Positions 7,839 through 15,801 of a stretch of 32,004 bases of DNA are shown in pieces. The notes beneath the pieces were generated by a model. That model was not told the DNA's origin. It searched no databases and saw only the letters and a list, made by a program, of their open reading frames with translations. This DNA comes from Streptomyces niphimycinicus (GTDB taxonomy: Bacteria > Actinomycetota > Actinomycetes > Streptomycetales > Streptomycetaceae): positions 1 to 32,004 of the forward strand of contig NZ_JAHLEM010000256.1 in the NCBI RefSeq assembly GCF_018883605.1, read 5' to 3'. Within the stretch, counting starts at the first letter, position 1. Every line of letters begins with the position of its first letter. The position numbers and the translations under genes are program-made.

Positions 7839-7993
7839 TCGGCCACGTCTCCCGCGGTGATGGTCGTGATGGCCGACCGCATCTCGTCCAGCCCGACCCG
7901 AGTGGCCTCGTGCGCCATGTCGGAGCCGAGTTCGGTGACGGCGAAGACCGGGGCGCACCGGTGATCACCGCGAACCGATGTGACGAGACACCA
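7836..7993 (-). pseudogene. Relic of a short-chain dehydrogenase (SDR) C-terminal region
   Basis: The minus frame 8032-7787 has no stop, and its central part reads like the end of an SDR: CLVTSV, then VTELGSDMAHEATR and LDEMRSAITTITAGDVADYA, corresponding to the usual PG-x-V-x-TEL and the PLTP-DVA-AI segments. Nearly every codon from 7966 to 7830 ends in G or C, as in real genes here. The Rossmann glycine motif, the YxxxK catalytic pair and the family's C-terminal strand are missing, and a stop closes the frame just upstream. Residues between VTSV and VTEL are longer than normal. I read it as a remnant left by deletion, convergent with tetR. SDR identity is by pattern recognition only. Confidence 0.4.
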
Positions 7994-7996
7994 GCC

Positions 7997-8356
7997 CAGT
8001 TCATAGTTCGGCCATGCGGCCGCTCGCCACGTTCACGTGGTCGGGCGCGGCGCCTGACCGCGCCGGTGAGCAAGGAGCAGTAGTACTCCGAAGCGACGCG
8101 CAATGCCTTACATCACTCTGCGGCGGTAACTCATCGCACCGCAATCGACGTAGTAGAAGTGCGCATAGAGGCTGGATGTGTGCCAGACACCTCGGGGCTG
8201 CCCGGCGCCGGCAAGCCCGGAGAACTCCCGTCATCACAGGCCACAGGGCCCGTCTTCGGCGTCAAGGCCCCGCGGTCAGTCACCGCTCGGTGGATCCGGC
8301 TTCAAACTTTGAGCACAAATTGCACACAACTCTTCTTCAGGCGAGCCCTCATGTTC
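7997..8356. other. Non-coding stretch upstream of the polysaccharide operon
   Basis: No frame in this stretch has the third-position GC pattern of a gene. It contains a perfect 14-bp inverted repeat CCACGT-TC-ACGTGG at 8027-8040 and becomes clearly AT-richer from about 8300, as expected near a promoter. Nothing else was recognised. Confidence 0.4.
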
Positions 8357-8362
8357 TAGATT
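8333..8362 (+). promoter_or_regulatory. Candidate promoter of the polysaccharide operon
   Basis: TAGATT at 8357-8362 matches the Streptomyces vegetative -10 pattern TAGANT. It lies at the end of the most AT-rich stretch before the operon. The -35 side at 17-18 bases spacing (TTCTTC, 8333-8338) is poor, so an activator may be needed. If correct, the leader before the first gene is about 345 bases. Confidence 0.35.
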
Positions 8363-8639
8363 GACCCGTGCTTCGCATGTTGGACACGAGCGACAAATAA
8401 TGATCTACAGGTCCGGCGCTACGGGCGGCCAGCAGGCGCGTCCCGGGCGCCGGATGTGGGGTTGGTCAGTTCTCGGGAGCCCGAGAGGGGCGGCCTTGGG
8501 TGTGGGGAGCACCCGAGGTTTCGACGGGTTCCCACGCACCTCGAGCGTCTGGCAGGACATGCGAGTCCGCACCCGTCCGGGGGGGTCGGGTGTCCACGTA
8601 GCGCTGCGATATCCGGGATGTCACTCGCGGGGGCGGGGG

Positions 8640-8715
8640 CCTCCCGCGAGGAGGAACGCCTCCCGAGGGGAGGAACAGTGCGGGAGGGGGGGCCTCCCGA
8701 GGGGGAGGAACAGTG
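8640..8715 (+). repeat. Triplicated hairpin/Shine-Dalgarno module
   Basis: Three near-identical units: CCTCCCGCGAGGAGGAAC (8640-8657), CCTCCCGAGGGGAGGAAC followed by AGTG (8659-8680), and CCTCCCGAGGGGGAGGAAC followed by AGTG (8693-8715). In each, CCTCC(C) can pair with (G)GGAGG to form a short stem (5, 6 and 6 bp) that hides the Shine-Dalgarno. The third copy ends in the GTG start codon of the first gene; the second ends in the GTG of a 13-codon reading frame. Confidence 0.8.
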
Positions 8716-8719
8716 TTAG
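8678..8719 (+). CDS. Possible 13-residue leader peptide overlapping the first operon gene
   Basis: GTG 8678, preceded by GGGGAGGAACA, opens 13 codons (MREGGPPEGEEQC) closed by TAG at 8717-8719. That stop lies four bases past the GTG start (8713) of the glycosylphosphotransferase gene, in another frame. The spacing between ribosome site and start is the same as for the real gene because both come from the repeated module. It could couple translation of the operon to ribosome arrival, or be only a by-product of the duplication. No function can be assigned. Confidence 0.35.
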   Translation: MREGGPPEGEEQC

Positions 8720-10236
8720 GCGAACACGTCGAACCACTGGGGACCTGGGGGGGTTCTGTGCGGCGAGGGGGATTAGTCAGCCCGATTTCGTCAGTGCGCG
8801 GGCGTCTGGCGAACGGGGCAATCAGCCGGCCCGCGAACAACTGGGAGCAGCGGTACCGCCGTACCGTGATCACCAGCGATACCGTGGCCACCGCCTTCGT
8901 GGTGGCGGCGATCGGCAACTTCTTCGGGGCCCGGGACGCGGCCAACTGGCACGAGAAGTGGGGAATTCTCGCCTTCGGCACCGAGCTGCTGGTGCTGGGG
9001 GCGCTTGCGGTGAGCCGGTCATGGGCTCCGGCCGTGCTCGGCCAGGGCGCCGAGGAATTCCGCCGGCTCGGCCGCTCACTGTTCACGGCGACCGTCGTTC
9101 TGGCGCTCGGCGGGATCGCGCTGACCTCGCGCAACATCAAGCTCTGGATCTTCGTCGCGATCCCCGCGATCGCGCTGATCACCATGACCGCGCGGTATGT
9201 GCTCCGCCTCTGGCTGCACAAACAGCGCAAGGAAGGACGGTGTCTGAGACCGGTACTCGCTGCCGGGAGCCCGGCCACCGTGCGCGATCTGATCAGCCGG
9301 ACCCGCAAGTTCCCGCACCTCGGCTGGCGGGTGGAGGCGGTGTGCACGACGGACGGTCGCGGGCTGGACGGTGACCAACTGGACGGAGTGCGGGTCGTCG
9401 GCCGGCTGACGGACGTCGCCAAGCACGTCCGCCACGACGGCTACCGTGTCGTCGCGGTCACACCGGACCCGCACTGGTCACCGGACCGGTTGCAGCGGCT
9501 GGCCTGGAACCTCGAGGGCAGCGATGCCGAGATGGTCGTGGCCCCCGTGCTGATGGAGGTGGCCGGGCCGCGGCTGCACGTCGACGCGGTGCTCGGGATC
9601 CCGCTGCTGCGGGTCAGCATGCCGACCTTCACCGGGGGCCGCCGGGCGATCAAGGGGGTTGTCGACCGGGTGGGCGCGGCGGTCCTGCTGGTGCTGTTCG
9701 CGCCGCTGATGGTGCTCGTCGGACTGCTGGTGCTGGTGGACAGTCGGGGTGGGGCGTTCTACCGCCAGCGCAGAGTCGGCAAGGACGGCCGCGAGTTCAC
9801 CATTCTCAAGTTCCGCACCATGGTCGCCGGGGCCCACGGGGCCCGTGCGGAGCTGGCCGACCGTAACGAGGGCGCGGGGCTGCTGTTCAAGGTCCGCCGG
9901 GATCCGCGGGTGACCCGGGTGGGAACAGTGCTGCGCCGGTACTCGCTCGATGAGCTCCCGCAGCTCTTCAACGTGCTCACCGGATCGATGTCGCTCGTCG
10001 GACCGCGGCCTCCGCTGCCGGAGGAGTCCGCCGCGTACGGCCCGGACATCCGGCGGCGGCTGCTGGTCAAGCCCGGGCTCACCGGGCTGTGGCAGATCAG
10101 CGGACGCAGCGACCTGCCGTGGGAGGAGGCGGTCCGCCTCGACCTGCGGTACGTGGAGGACTGGTCGCTGGCCCTGGACACAGTGATCTTGTGGAAGACG
10201 CTGCGTGCGGTGCTGCACGGGCAGGGGGCCTATTGA
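8713..10236 (+). CDS. Polyprenyl-phosphate sugar-1-phosphate transferase, initiates exopolysaccharide
   Basis: 507 residues from GTG 8713 (GGAGG four bases upstream); GTG 8758 is an alternative start. Four or five hydrophobic helices occupy about 55-170, followed by a soluble segment, another helix (about 315-335) and the conserved bacterial sugar transferase domain: FYRQRRVGKDGREF (about 350), KFRTM, DELPQLFNVLTGSMSLVGPRP (from about 413, shown without its last residues) and KPGLTGLWQISGRSD. This WbaP/CpsE-type enzyme moves a sugar phosphate from a nucleotide sugar to undecaprenyl phosphate at the inner membrane face, the first step of repeat-unit assembly. Codons 2 (8716-8718) and 21 (8773-8775) are TTA, so translation should need the bldA tRNA; the second remains with either start. 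It is the first gene of the operon. Which sugar it transfers is not visible. Confidence 0.92.
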   Translation: MLGEHVEPLGTWGGSVRRGGLVSPISSVRGRLANGAISRPANNWEQRYRRTVITSDTVATAFVVAAIGNFFGARDAANWHEKWGILAFGTELLVLGALAVSRSWAPAVLGQGAEEFRRLGRSLFTATVVLALGGIALTSRNIKLWIFVAIPAIALITMTARYVLRLWLHKQRKEGRCLRPVLAAGSPATVRDLISRTRKFPHLGWRVEAVCTTDGRGLDGDQLDGVRVVGRLTDVAKHVRHDGYRVVAVTPDPHWSPDRLQRLAWNLEGSDAEMVVAPVLMEVAGPRLHVDAVLGIPLLRVSMPTFTGGRRAIKGVVDRVGAAVLLVLFAPLMVLVGLLVLVDSRGGAFYRQRRVGKDGREFTILKFRTMVAGAHGARAELADRNEGAGLLFKVRRDPRVTRVGTVLRRYSLDELPQLFNVLTGSMSLVGPRPPLPEESAAYGPDIRRRLLVKPGLTGLWQISGRSDLPWEEAVRLDLRYVEDWSLALDTVILWKTLRAVLHGQGAY

Positions 10237-10306
10237 TGCGCGCGGGTCGACCGACCGGCGCGCGGACCGCAGGCCGCGAGGGCCTGCCTGGGGGGAGAGA
10301 CGGGGC
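10237..10306 (+). promoter_or_regulatory. Structured gap between first and second operon genes
   Basis: At 70 bases this is the longest gap inside the operon. It holds a 7-bp stem, GCAGGCC (10269-10275) and GGCCTGC (10281-10287), with a 5-base loop, just before the G-rich ribosome site of the next gene. GCGCGC sequences flank GGTCGACC further upstream and could form another structure. It may tune expression of the second gene or stabilise processed mRNA. Confidence 0.4.
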
Positions 10307-11632
10307 ATGAGAGTCAGCGTTTTCGGGCTCGGCTACGTGGGCTGCGTATCGGCCGCGTGCCTGGCGAGCATGGGGCACGAGGTCATCGGGGTGGACGTCA
10401 ACCAGGTGAAGGTGGACCTGGTCAACGACGGCAAGGCGCCGGTGGTCGAGGAGCGGATCGGCGAGCTCATCGCCGAGGTCGTGCGGACCGGAGCGTTACG
10501 CGCCACCGGCGACGTCCGCGAGGCGATCAGGAACAGCGAGGTGTCGCTGGTCTGCGTGGGCACGCCGTCGGAGCCCAACGGCAGCCTGTGCACCACATAT
10601 CTGGAGCGGGTCACCGAGCAGATCGGCGCCGCGCTGGCCGAGGGGGCCGGGCAGGAGGGCCGGCAGACCGTCGTGTTCCGCAGCACCATGCTCCCGGGCA
10701 CCTGCCTGAACCTGCTGGTGCCGATCCTGGAGAAGAACGTCGGCGGCACGGCCGGGGTGGACTTCGGGGTCGCGGTCAACCCGGAGTTCCTGCGCGAGGG
10801 CACGAGCGTGCGGGACTTCTTCGACCCGCCCAAGACCGTCATCGGCGAGCTCGACCCGGCGAGCGGCGACGCGGTGATGGCGCTGTACGACGGCGTGCCC
10901 GGCGAGGTGTTCCGGGTGCCGGTCCCGACGGCCGAGGCGATCAAATACGCGGACAACGCGTTCCACGGCCTCAAGATCGGCTTCGCGAACGAGCTGGGCT
11001 CGGTGTGCCAGGCGCTCGGGGTGGACTCGCACCAGGTGATGGACGTGTTCCTGGCCGACCGCAAGCTGAACATCAGCCCCGCCTATCTGCGGCCCGGCTT
11101 CGCCTTCGGCGGCTCCTGTCTGCCCAAGGACCTGCGCAGCCTGGTCCATGCGGCGCAGCGGGCCGATGTCTCGGTTCCCATTCTCGCCCATGTACTGCCC
11201 TCCAACTCCGACCATCTCCAGCGCGCGGTGGACCTGGTCGAGCGCACCGGCAAGCGCCGGATAGGCATGTTCGGGCTGTCCTTCAAACCCGGCACCGACG
11301 ACCTCCGCGAGAGCCCGCTCGTCGAACTGGCGGAGCGGCTCTTCGGCAAGGGTTACGACCTGCGGATCTACGACGCCAACGTCAACCTCTCCCGGCTGAT
11401 CGGGGCGAACCGCGAGTACATCGAGAACCGGCTGCCGCATCTGGCGCAGTTGCTCGCGGAATCCGTCGGCGAGGTGCTGGAGCACGCCGAGGTGTGCCTG
11501 GTCGGGACCAGGGATCCGGCCGTGCTGTCGGCGCTGCCGCAGGGCGACGGTCCGGTGCTTGTCGATCTCATCCGCCTTCCCGACGCCGAGGCGCGCCGGG
11601 CCGAACCGGGGTACATGGGCCTTGCTTGGTGA
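10307..11632 (+). CDS. Nucleotide-sugar 6-dehydrogenase, GDP-mannose dehydrogenase (AlgD)-like
   Basis: 441 residues from ATG 10307 behind GGGGGGAGAG. An N-terminal Rossmann domain starts FGLGYVGCVSAACL with GHEVIGVDVN, a middle domain has NPEFLREGTSV, and the active-site cysteine lies in GFAFGGSCLPKDLRSL. The C-terminal half has LSFKPGTDDLRESPLVELAE and RIYDANV followed by GANREYIE. These details, especially the last segment, resemble Pseudomonas AlgD (GDP-mannose to GDP-mannuronate) more than typical UDP-glucose dehydrogenases. The four-electron NAD-dependent oxidation would supply a uronic acid for the polymer. One in-frame TTA codon is at 10496-10498. UDP-glucose 6-dehydrogenase remains possible; the family is certain, the substrate inferred. 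Confidence 0.9.
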   Translation: MRVSVFGLGYVGCVSAACLASMGHEVIGVDVNQVKVDLVNDGKAPVVEERIGELIAEVVRTGALRATGDVREAIRNSEVSLVCVGTPSEPNGSLCTTYLERVTEQIGAALAEGAGQEGRQTVVFRSTMLPGTCLNLLVPILEKNVGGTAGVDFGVAVNPEFLREGTSVRDFFDPPKTVIGELDPASGDAVMALYDGVPGEVFRVPVPTAEAIKYADNAFHGLKIGFANELGSVCQALGVDSHQVMDVFLADRKLNISPAYLRPGFAFGGSCLPKDLRSLVHAAQRADVSVPILAHVLPSNSDHLQRAVDLVERTGKRRIGMFGLSFKPGTDDLRESPLVELAERLFGKGYDLRIYDANVNLSRLIGANREYIENRLPHLAQLLAESVGEVLEHAEVCLVGTRDPAVLSALPQGDGPVLVDLIRLPDAEARRAEPGYMGLAW

Positions 11633-12887
11633 CACGACCGGCGGTGGCGCGCTGAACCGTCGCGCGCTGATCCTGGTGGAGAACCTGTCGGTGCCGTTCG
11701 ACCGGCGGGTGTGGCAGGAGTGCACGACGCTGCGCGACGCGGGCTGGGAGGTGCACGTCATCTGTCCCCGGGGGGACAAGCGGGACACGGAGCCCGAGGC
11801 GGAGATCGACGGGGTGCGGATCCACCGCTACCCGTTGCGCGCGGCCACCGGAGGACCGGCCGGGTATCTGCGGGAGTACGGATCGGCGCTGTGGCATACG
11901 GCCCGGCTGGCCCGCAAGGTCGGCCCGGTCGACGTGGTCCACGCCTGCAATCCGCCCGACCTGCTGTTCCTGCCGGCGTGGTGGCTGAAGCGGCGCGGCG
12001 CGCGGTTCGTCTTCGACCAGCACGATCTGGTGCCCGAGCTGTACCTCTCCCGGTTCAACCGCGGCGAGGACCTGCTCTACCGCGCCGTGTGCGCGCTGGA
12101 ACGGCGGACCTACCGGGCCGCGGACATCGTGCTCGCCACGAACGAGAGCTACCGGGACGTCGCGCTGCGCCGTGGCGGAAAGCGGTCTGAGGACGTCTTC
12201 GTGGTGCGCAGCGCGCCTCAGACCGACCGGTTCCAACCGGTTCCGCCCGAACCGGAGTTGAAGCGCGGCAAGCCCCATCTGCTGTGCTATCTGGGCGTCA
12301 TGGGCCCGCAGGACGGCGTCGACTACGCCTTGCGGGCCCTGGCGAAGCTGCGTGACGAGCTCGGACGGACCGACTGGCATGCGGTGTTCATCGGCGCCGG
12401 TGACGCCTTCGACGCGATGGTGGAGCTGTCCCGGCGGCTCGGGCTCTCCGAGCAGGTGCGGTTCACCGGACGCATCCCGGACGCCGACCTGGTGCGCTAT
12501 CTGTCCACCGCGGACGTGTGCCTCTCCCCCGACCCGCGCAATCCGCTCAACGACGTGTCGACCATGAACAAGGTCCTGGAGTACATGGTGATGGGCCGGC
12601 CGATCGTCTCGTTCGACCTGAAGGAGGCGCGCGTCTCCGCCGGTGACGCCGCCGTCTACGCGCCCGCCGACGACGAGGCCGCGTTCGCGGGGCTCATCGC
12701 GCTGCTCCTGGACGATCCGGAGCGGCGGGCCCGGATGGGCAAGATCGGCCAGGAGCGGATCGGCGGGCCGCTCTCCTGGCGGAACTCGCAGGCGTCGCTG
12801 CTCGCCGCCTACGCCGCCGCCTGCCGCGACCACACTCCGGTGTCGGCGGGCGGCCCGGTGCGGCCCGGGAAGAGGCCGCACCGTTGA
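11622..12887 (+). CDS. Glycosyltransferase family 4 protein
   Basis: About 421 residues. The start is uncertain: TTG 11622 overlaps the previous gene by 11 bases, while homologous sequence seems to begin at NRRALILVENLSVPFDRRVW, which follows a CTG at 11652. The N-terminal Rossmann half includes DRRVWQECTTLRDAGWEV and VDVVHACNPPDLLFLP; the C-terminal half has LCYLGVMGPQDGVDYALRAL and the donor-binding stretch MNKVLEYMVMGRPIVSFD (near 317). This is the two-domain GT-B fold of retaining GT4 enzymes, adding a sugar to the lipid-linked repeat unit at the cytoplasmic face. The position directly after the initiating transferase and the dehydrogenase suggests it adds an early residue, possibly the uronic acid. 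Donor and linkage cannot be predicted. Confidence 0.9.
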   Translation: MLGDTTGGGALNRRALILVENLSVPFDRRVWQECTTLRDAGWEVHVICPRGDKRDTEPEAEIDGVRIHRYPLRAATGGPAGYLREYGSALWHTARLARKVGPVDVVHACNPPDLLFLPAWWLKRRGARFVFDQHDLVPELYLSRFNRGEDLLYRAVCALERRTYRAADIVLATNESYRDVALRRGGKRSEDVFVVRSAPQTDRFQPVPPEPELKRGKPHLLCYLGVMGPQDGVDYALRALAKLRDELGRTDWHAVFIGAGDAFDAMVELSRRLGLSEQVRFTGRIPDADLVRYLSTADVCLSPDPRNPLNDVSTMNKVLEYMVMGRPIVSFDLKEARVSAGDAAVYAPADDEAAFAGLIALLLDDPERRARMGKIGQERIGGPLSWRNSQASLLAAYAAACRDHTPVSAGGPVRPGKRPHR

Positions 12888-14281
12888 GCGATGACACGAT
12901 ACGCCTGGTCACGATCGGGCGGATGCTCCGTCGGCGCTGGCGGCTGCTCACCGTCCTCGCCGTGGTGGGTGCGCTTGTCGGCTACGGCACCTCGTTGCTG
13001 TTTCCGCCGCGGTACACCACGTCGGCATCGGTACTGCTGCCGGGGCAGTGGGAGGAGCGCGAGCTGCTGACCCAGGCGGAGATCGCGACCAGTTCGGTGG
13101 TGGTCGACCGGGTGGCCGCCACGCTCGGCTGGCCCGGGGTCGGCGGCGGCGGGCTGCGGGATCGGGTGAGCGCCAAGGCCGCCGACGGGAACATCATCAA
13201 GATCTCGGGTACGGCCGACACCCCGGAGCGTGCCCGGCAGCTCTCCGACCAGGTGGCCCAGCAGTTCGTCACCTTCGCCGCGCGGCTCGCGGGCGACAAC
13301 ACCGACCCCGATACGGCGGCCGGGCCCGAGGACTTGCGGAAGATGGTGGTGCAGACCAACCGCCGCATCACCGACCTGTCCGAGGCGGCCGATCCGGGGA
13401 AGACCGTGGAGGGCGTGCAGGCCCGCACCGAGCTGGCGAAGCTGCGTACCGCGCTTCAGGAGGCCGTGAAAAAGCTGGACGAGGCCGATCCGGCGACCAG
13501 CAGGGGCACCATGGTCGTCATGGGTCCGGCGGCCCGGCCGACCGGCGAGGCGGCGCCGACCAGGACGCAGTTCATCGTCGCCGGGGCGCTGCTGTTCTTC
13601 CTGATCGCGGTCATCGGCCATCTCGCCGCCGCACGGGTGAGCCGCAGGCCGCGCACCGGACCGGAGATCGCCGCGGCGCTGGGCTCCCCGCTGCTGGGCA
13701 CCGTCGACGTACCCGGTGAACGGCGCGCGCGGCGGCCGGAAGGCCGTGGCCCGCGGGCCCGGATCCGCCGGCTGCTGGACCTCGACATCCGGTGGGAGCT
13801 ACCGACCCCGCGGACGTCCGGCGACGAGGCGAGCAGACAGCTCCGCTACCGGCGGGTGTGCGCCCGCCTCCGGGACCAACTGCCGGGCCCCCGGGGGCTG
13901 CTGGTTGTCGTCCCGGACGGCGACGAGGTCGCCCGCCGGGCCGCCGGACAGCTCGTCGCCGAGGCCGGGAGCGATGCTTCGCCGACCTCTTCGAGCAGGG
14001 GATACCCCATGCTGCGGATGGTGGCGGTCTCGGTGTCCCAGCCGGTGGTGCCGGACCGCGACACCGAGTCCGGTGCCCTGGTCGTGCTCGGCGCGGGCAG
14101 CCGGACCGCGGAGGAGCTCGCCGACGTCGCCGAGGCGTGTGCGGACGCCGGGCATGAGGTCGTCGGCATCGTCGTCGCCGCCACGGTCCGGGCCCGTCCG
14201 GCACGGTCTGCCGGCCCTCCCCGGGATGCCGCCACGCCCGCGCTCACGGCTCGCGGCCACGCGCCGGGAGGTTCGGTGTGA
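12884..14281 (+). CDS. Wzz-like polysaccharide co-polymerase with degenerate kinase-like tail (1 of 2)
   Basis: 465 residues from TTG 12884, whose last bases form the stop of the previous gene (TTGA overlap). The first membrane helix lies at about 21-42 and is followed by the Wzz pattern YTTSASVLLPG; an extracellular helical region (about 50-222, with heptad-like stretches) leads to a second helix near 227-247. The cytoplasmic tail resembles the BY-kinase domain usually fused to such proteins: GLLVVVPDGDEVARRAAGQL, then ALVVLGAGSRTAEELADVAE and GHEVVGIVVAA. It has no GKS/GKT P-loop and no tyrosine cluster. It probably controls chain length or export as a membrane complex with the next protein. 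No in-frame TTA codon. Confidence 0.85.
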   Translation: MSDDTIRLVTIGRMLRRRWRLLTVLAVVGALVGYGTSLLFPPRYTTSASVLLPGQWEERELLTQAEIATSSVVVDRVAATLGWPGVGGGGLRDRVSAKAADGNIIKISGTADTPERARQLSDQVAQQFVTFAARLAGDNTDPDTAAGPEDLRKMVVQTNRRITDLSEAADPGKTVEGVQARTELAKLRTALQEAVKKLDEADPATSRGTMVVMGPAARPTGEAAPTRTQFIVAGALLFFLIAVIGHLAAARVSRRPRTGPEIAAALGSPLLGTVDVPGERRARRPEGRGPRARIRRLLDLDIRWELPTPRTSGDEASRQLRYRRVCARLRDQLPGPRGLLVVVPDGDEVARRAAGQLVAEAGSDASPTSSSRGYPMLRMVAVSVSQPVVPDRDTESGALVVLGAGSRTAEELADVAEACADAGHEVVGIVVAATVRARPARSAGPPRDAATPALTARGHAPGGSV

Positions 14282-15798
14282 CGACGAGCAAGACTTCGGA
14301 GTCGTCGGCCTCCGCTCCGCTGCTGGACCTCCAGGCACTGGTGGTGGCGGTGCGCAGGCGCCGCCGCCTGTGGTGCTCCCTGGCGCTGCTGGGGCTGCTG
14401 GCCGGCGCGGCGATGGCGGTCCTGCTGCCGCCGCCGCCGACCGCGGTGACCAAGGTGCTGGTCGCGCACAAGGAGGACCAGCCGAACGACACCGGAACGC
14501 TGATCCGCACCGACGTCGCACTCCTCCAGACCACGCGGATCGCCGACAAGGCCCTCCAGTCCCTCAAGTCCCCGGAAAAACCCGAGGACTTCATGCAGGA
14601 CTACCGGGGTACCGGCTTGACCAACAACCTGCTCCAGATCACCGTGACCGGCGACAGCGAAGCGCAAGCGGTGGCCCGGGCCAAGGCGCTGGCCGACACG
14701 TTCGTCGCGGACCATGTGCGGCGGATGCGGGAAACCGCGAAGGCCGAAGCCAAGGCCCTGCTCGACCAGCGTGACCGCATGCGGGGCGAGCTCGCCCGGG
14801 TCAACAAGGAGATCGGAGAGCGCTCGCCGGACAGCGATCCGAAGGCGTCCGCGGGCACCGAGTCGCTCTTCGCCCGCCGCGCCGAACTCAACTCGCGGAT
14901 CGCCGATTTCGACCAGCGCGCCGCGGAGGCGCGCACCGGCACACCCCAGGTCGTCTCCGGCACCCAGATCGTGGACGCCCCGCGCGCGGTGCGGTACTCC
15001 CTGCCCAAGACCGCCGTCACCGACGCCGCGATCGGGCTCGTCCTCGGGCTCGTCCTCGGGCTCGCGCTGGCCGCGGTCGGCACGGTGGTGGCGGACCGCC
15101 CCGTGCTGCGCCGGGAGATCGCGGCGAACCTCGGCGCCTCGGTCATCGCGGAGCTGCCCCGCCGGACGGGCAGGCTGGGTCAGCGCCGACGCACCCGGGC
15201 GGCCCGGGCAAGGCTCACCACGTCCCTGGCCCGCACCGTGCGCGACTGTGCGGAACCGGTGTCGCTGCTGGAGCTGGGCTGTGCGCGCAGCACGAGCGCG
15301 ATCGCCCTGGACGTCGCCGGGGCACTGGCGGCGGACGGCCCGGTGGTCATCGTCGACGGCCTGCCCGGCCCGCAGCTCGCGGGCCGCCGCGCGAAGCCAG
15401 GAGACCCGGCCGTGGTCGGCGGCGAGCAGGCCGCGGCCATGCCGGATCAGGAGCGCCGGCTCGGAGTCGGCTCGGTGGCGCCGGGCACGGCGTGGACCGA
15501 CCTCCAGTACCTCGGCACCCGGACCGTGCTCGTCGTGCGTGCCGGGCACGGCAGCGCCGCATGGCTGCACACCGTGGCGCGGCAGCTCGCGGACCAGCGC
15601 ATTCCGGTGATCGGTGTGGTGTTGATCGACCCCGATCCGCGGGACCGGACCGACGGCACGCTGTGGGACGGGCTGCATATCGCGCTGCGGGGCCATGGCG
15701 AGCGGCCCGCCCGGCAGAACGTGAAGGGCCGGCTACGGACGGAGCGGCCGCCGATGTGGGCCGCCCGGGTCCCGGACAGCGACCAGGAGGCGCAGTAG
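14278..15798 (+). CDS. Wzz-like polysaccharide co-polymerase with pseudokinase domain (2 of 2)
   Basis: 506 residues from GTG 14278 (GTGA overlap, GGGAGG five bases upstream). Membrane helices are at about 32-52 and 246-272; between them is a long helical, charged region (about 155-235, likely coiled coil). The cytoplasmic domain (about 300-506) follows the BY-kinase/MinD pattern, but where Walker A should be it reads GCARSTSA (334-341), lacking the lysine; VVIVDG (356-361) stands in for the next nucleotide motif. TVLVVRAGHGSAAWLHTVAR and IPVIGVVLIDPDP match the later strands. It is therefore a likely inactive kinase relative that may pair with the preceding protein. A 12-base tandem repeat encodes the GLVLGLVLG of the second helix. 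Confidence 0.85.
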   Translation: MTTSKTSESSASAPLLDLQALVVAVRRRRRLWCSLALLGLLAGAAMAVLLPPPPTAVTKVLVAHKEDQPNDTGTLIRTDVALLQTTRIADKALQSLKSPEKPEDFMQDYRGTGLTNNLLQITVTGDSEAQAVARAKALADTFVADHVRRMRETAKAEAKALLDQRDRMRGELARVNKEIGERSPDSDPKASAGTESLFARRAELNSRIADFDQRAAEARTGTPQVVSGTQIVDAPRAVRYSLPKTAVTDAAIGLVLGLVLGLALAAVGTVVADRPVLRREIAANLGASVIAELPRRTGRLGQRRRTRAARARLTTSLARTVRDCAEPVSLLELGCARSTSAIALDVAGALAADGPVVIVDGLPGPQLAGRRAKPGDPAVVGGEQAAAMPDQERRLGVGSVAPGTAWTDLQYLGTRTVLVVRAGHGSAAWLHTVARQLADQRIPVIGVVLIDPDPRDRTDGTLWDGLHIALRGHGERPARQNVKGRLRTERPPMWAARVPDSDQEAQ

Positions 15799-15801
15799 GA
15801 C

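Noticed and set aside
7959..7970. 12-bp palindrome CGGTGATCACCG as an operator
   Set aside because: It lies inside the SDR relic, not near a promoter, and short palindromes of this composition are expected by chance.
8361..9374. 337-codon plus-strand frame covering the operon leader
   Set aside because: It runs out of frame through the transferase gene and has no recognisable domain or GC3 pattern; the leader part is probably untranslated.
11352..11354. Further TTA triplets, for example at 11352-11354 and in GGTTAC or CTTAAC elsewhere
   Set aside because: They are out of frame (GGT TAC, CGT TAC, CTT AAC) and are not leucine TTA codons.
10307..11632. Calling the dehydrogenase a plain UDP-glucose 6-dehydrogenase (Ugd)
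   Set aside because: The C-terminal segment RIYDANV...GANREYIE and the overall wording fit AlgD better. UDP-glucose is kept only as an alternative substrate.
15045..15068. 12-base tandem repeat in the second Wzz-like gene as a mobile or regulatory repeat
   Set aside because: It encodes the repeated GLVL of a membrane helix in frame and is explained by coding.
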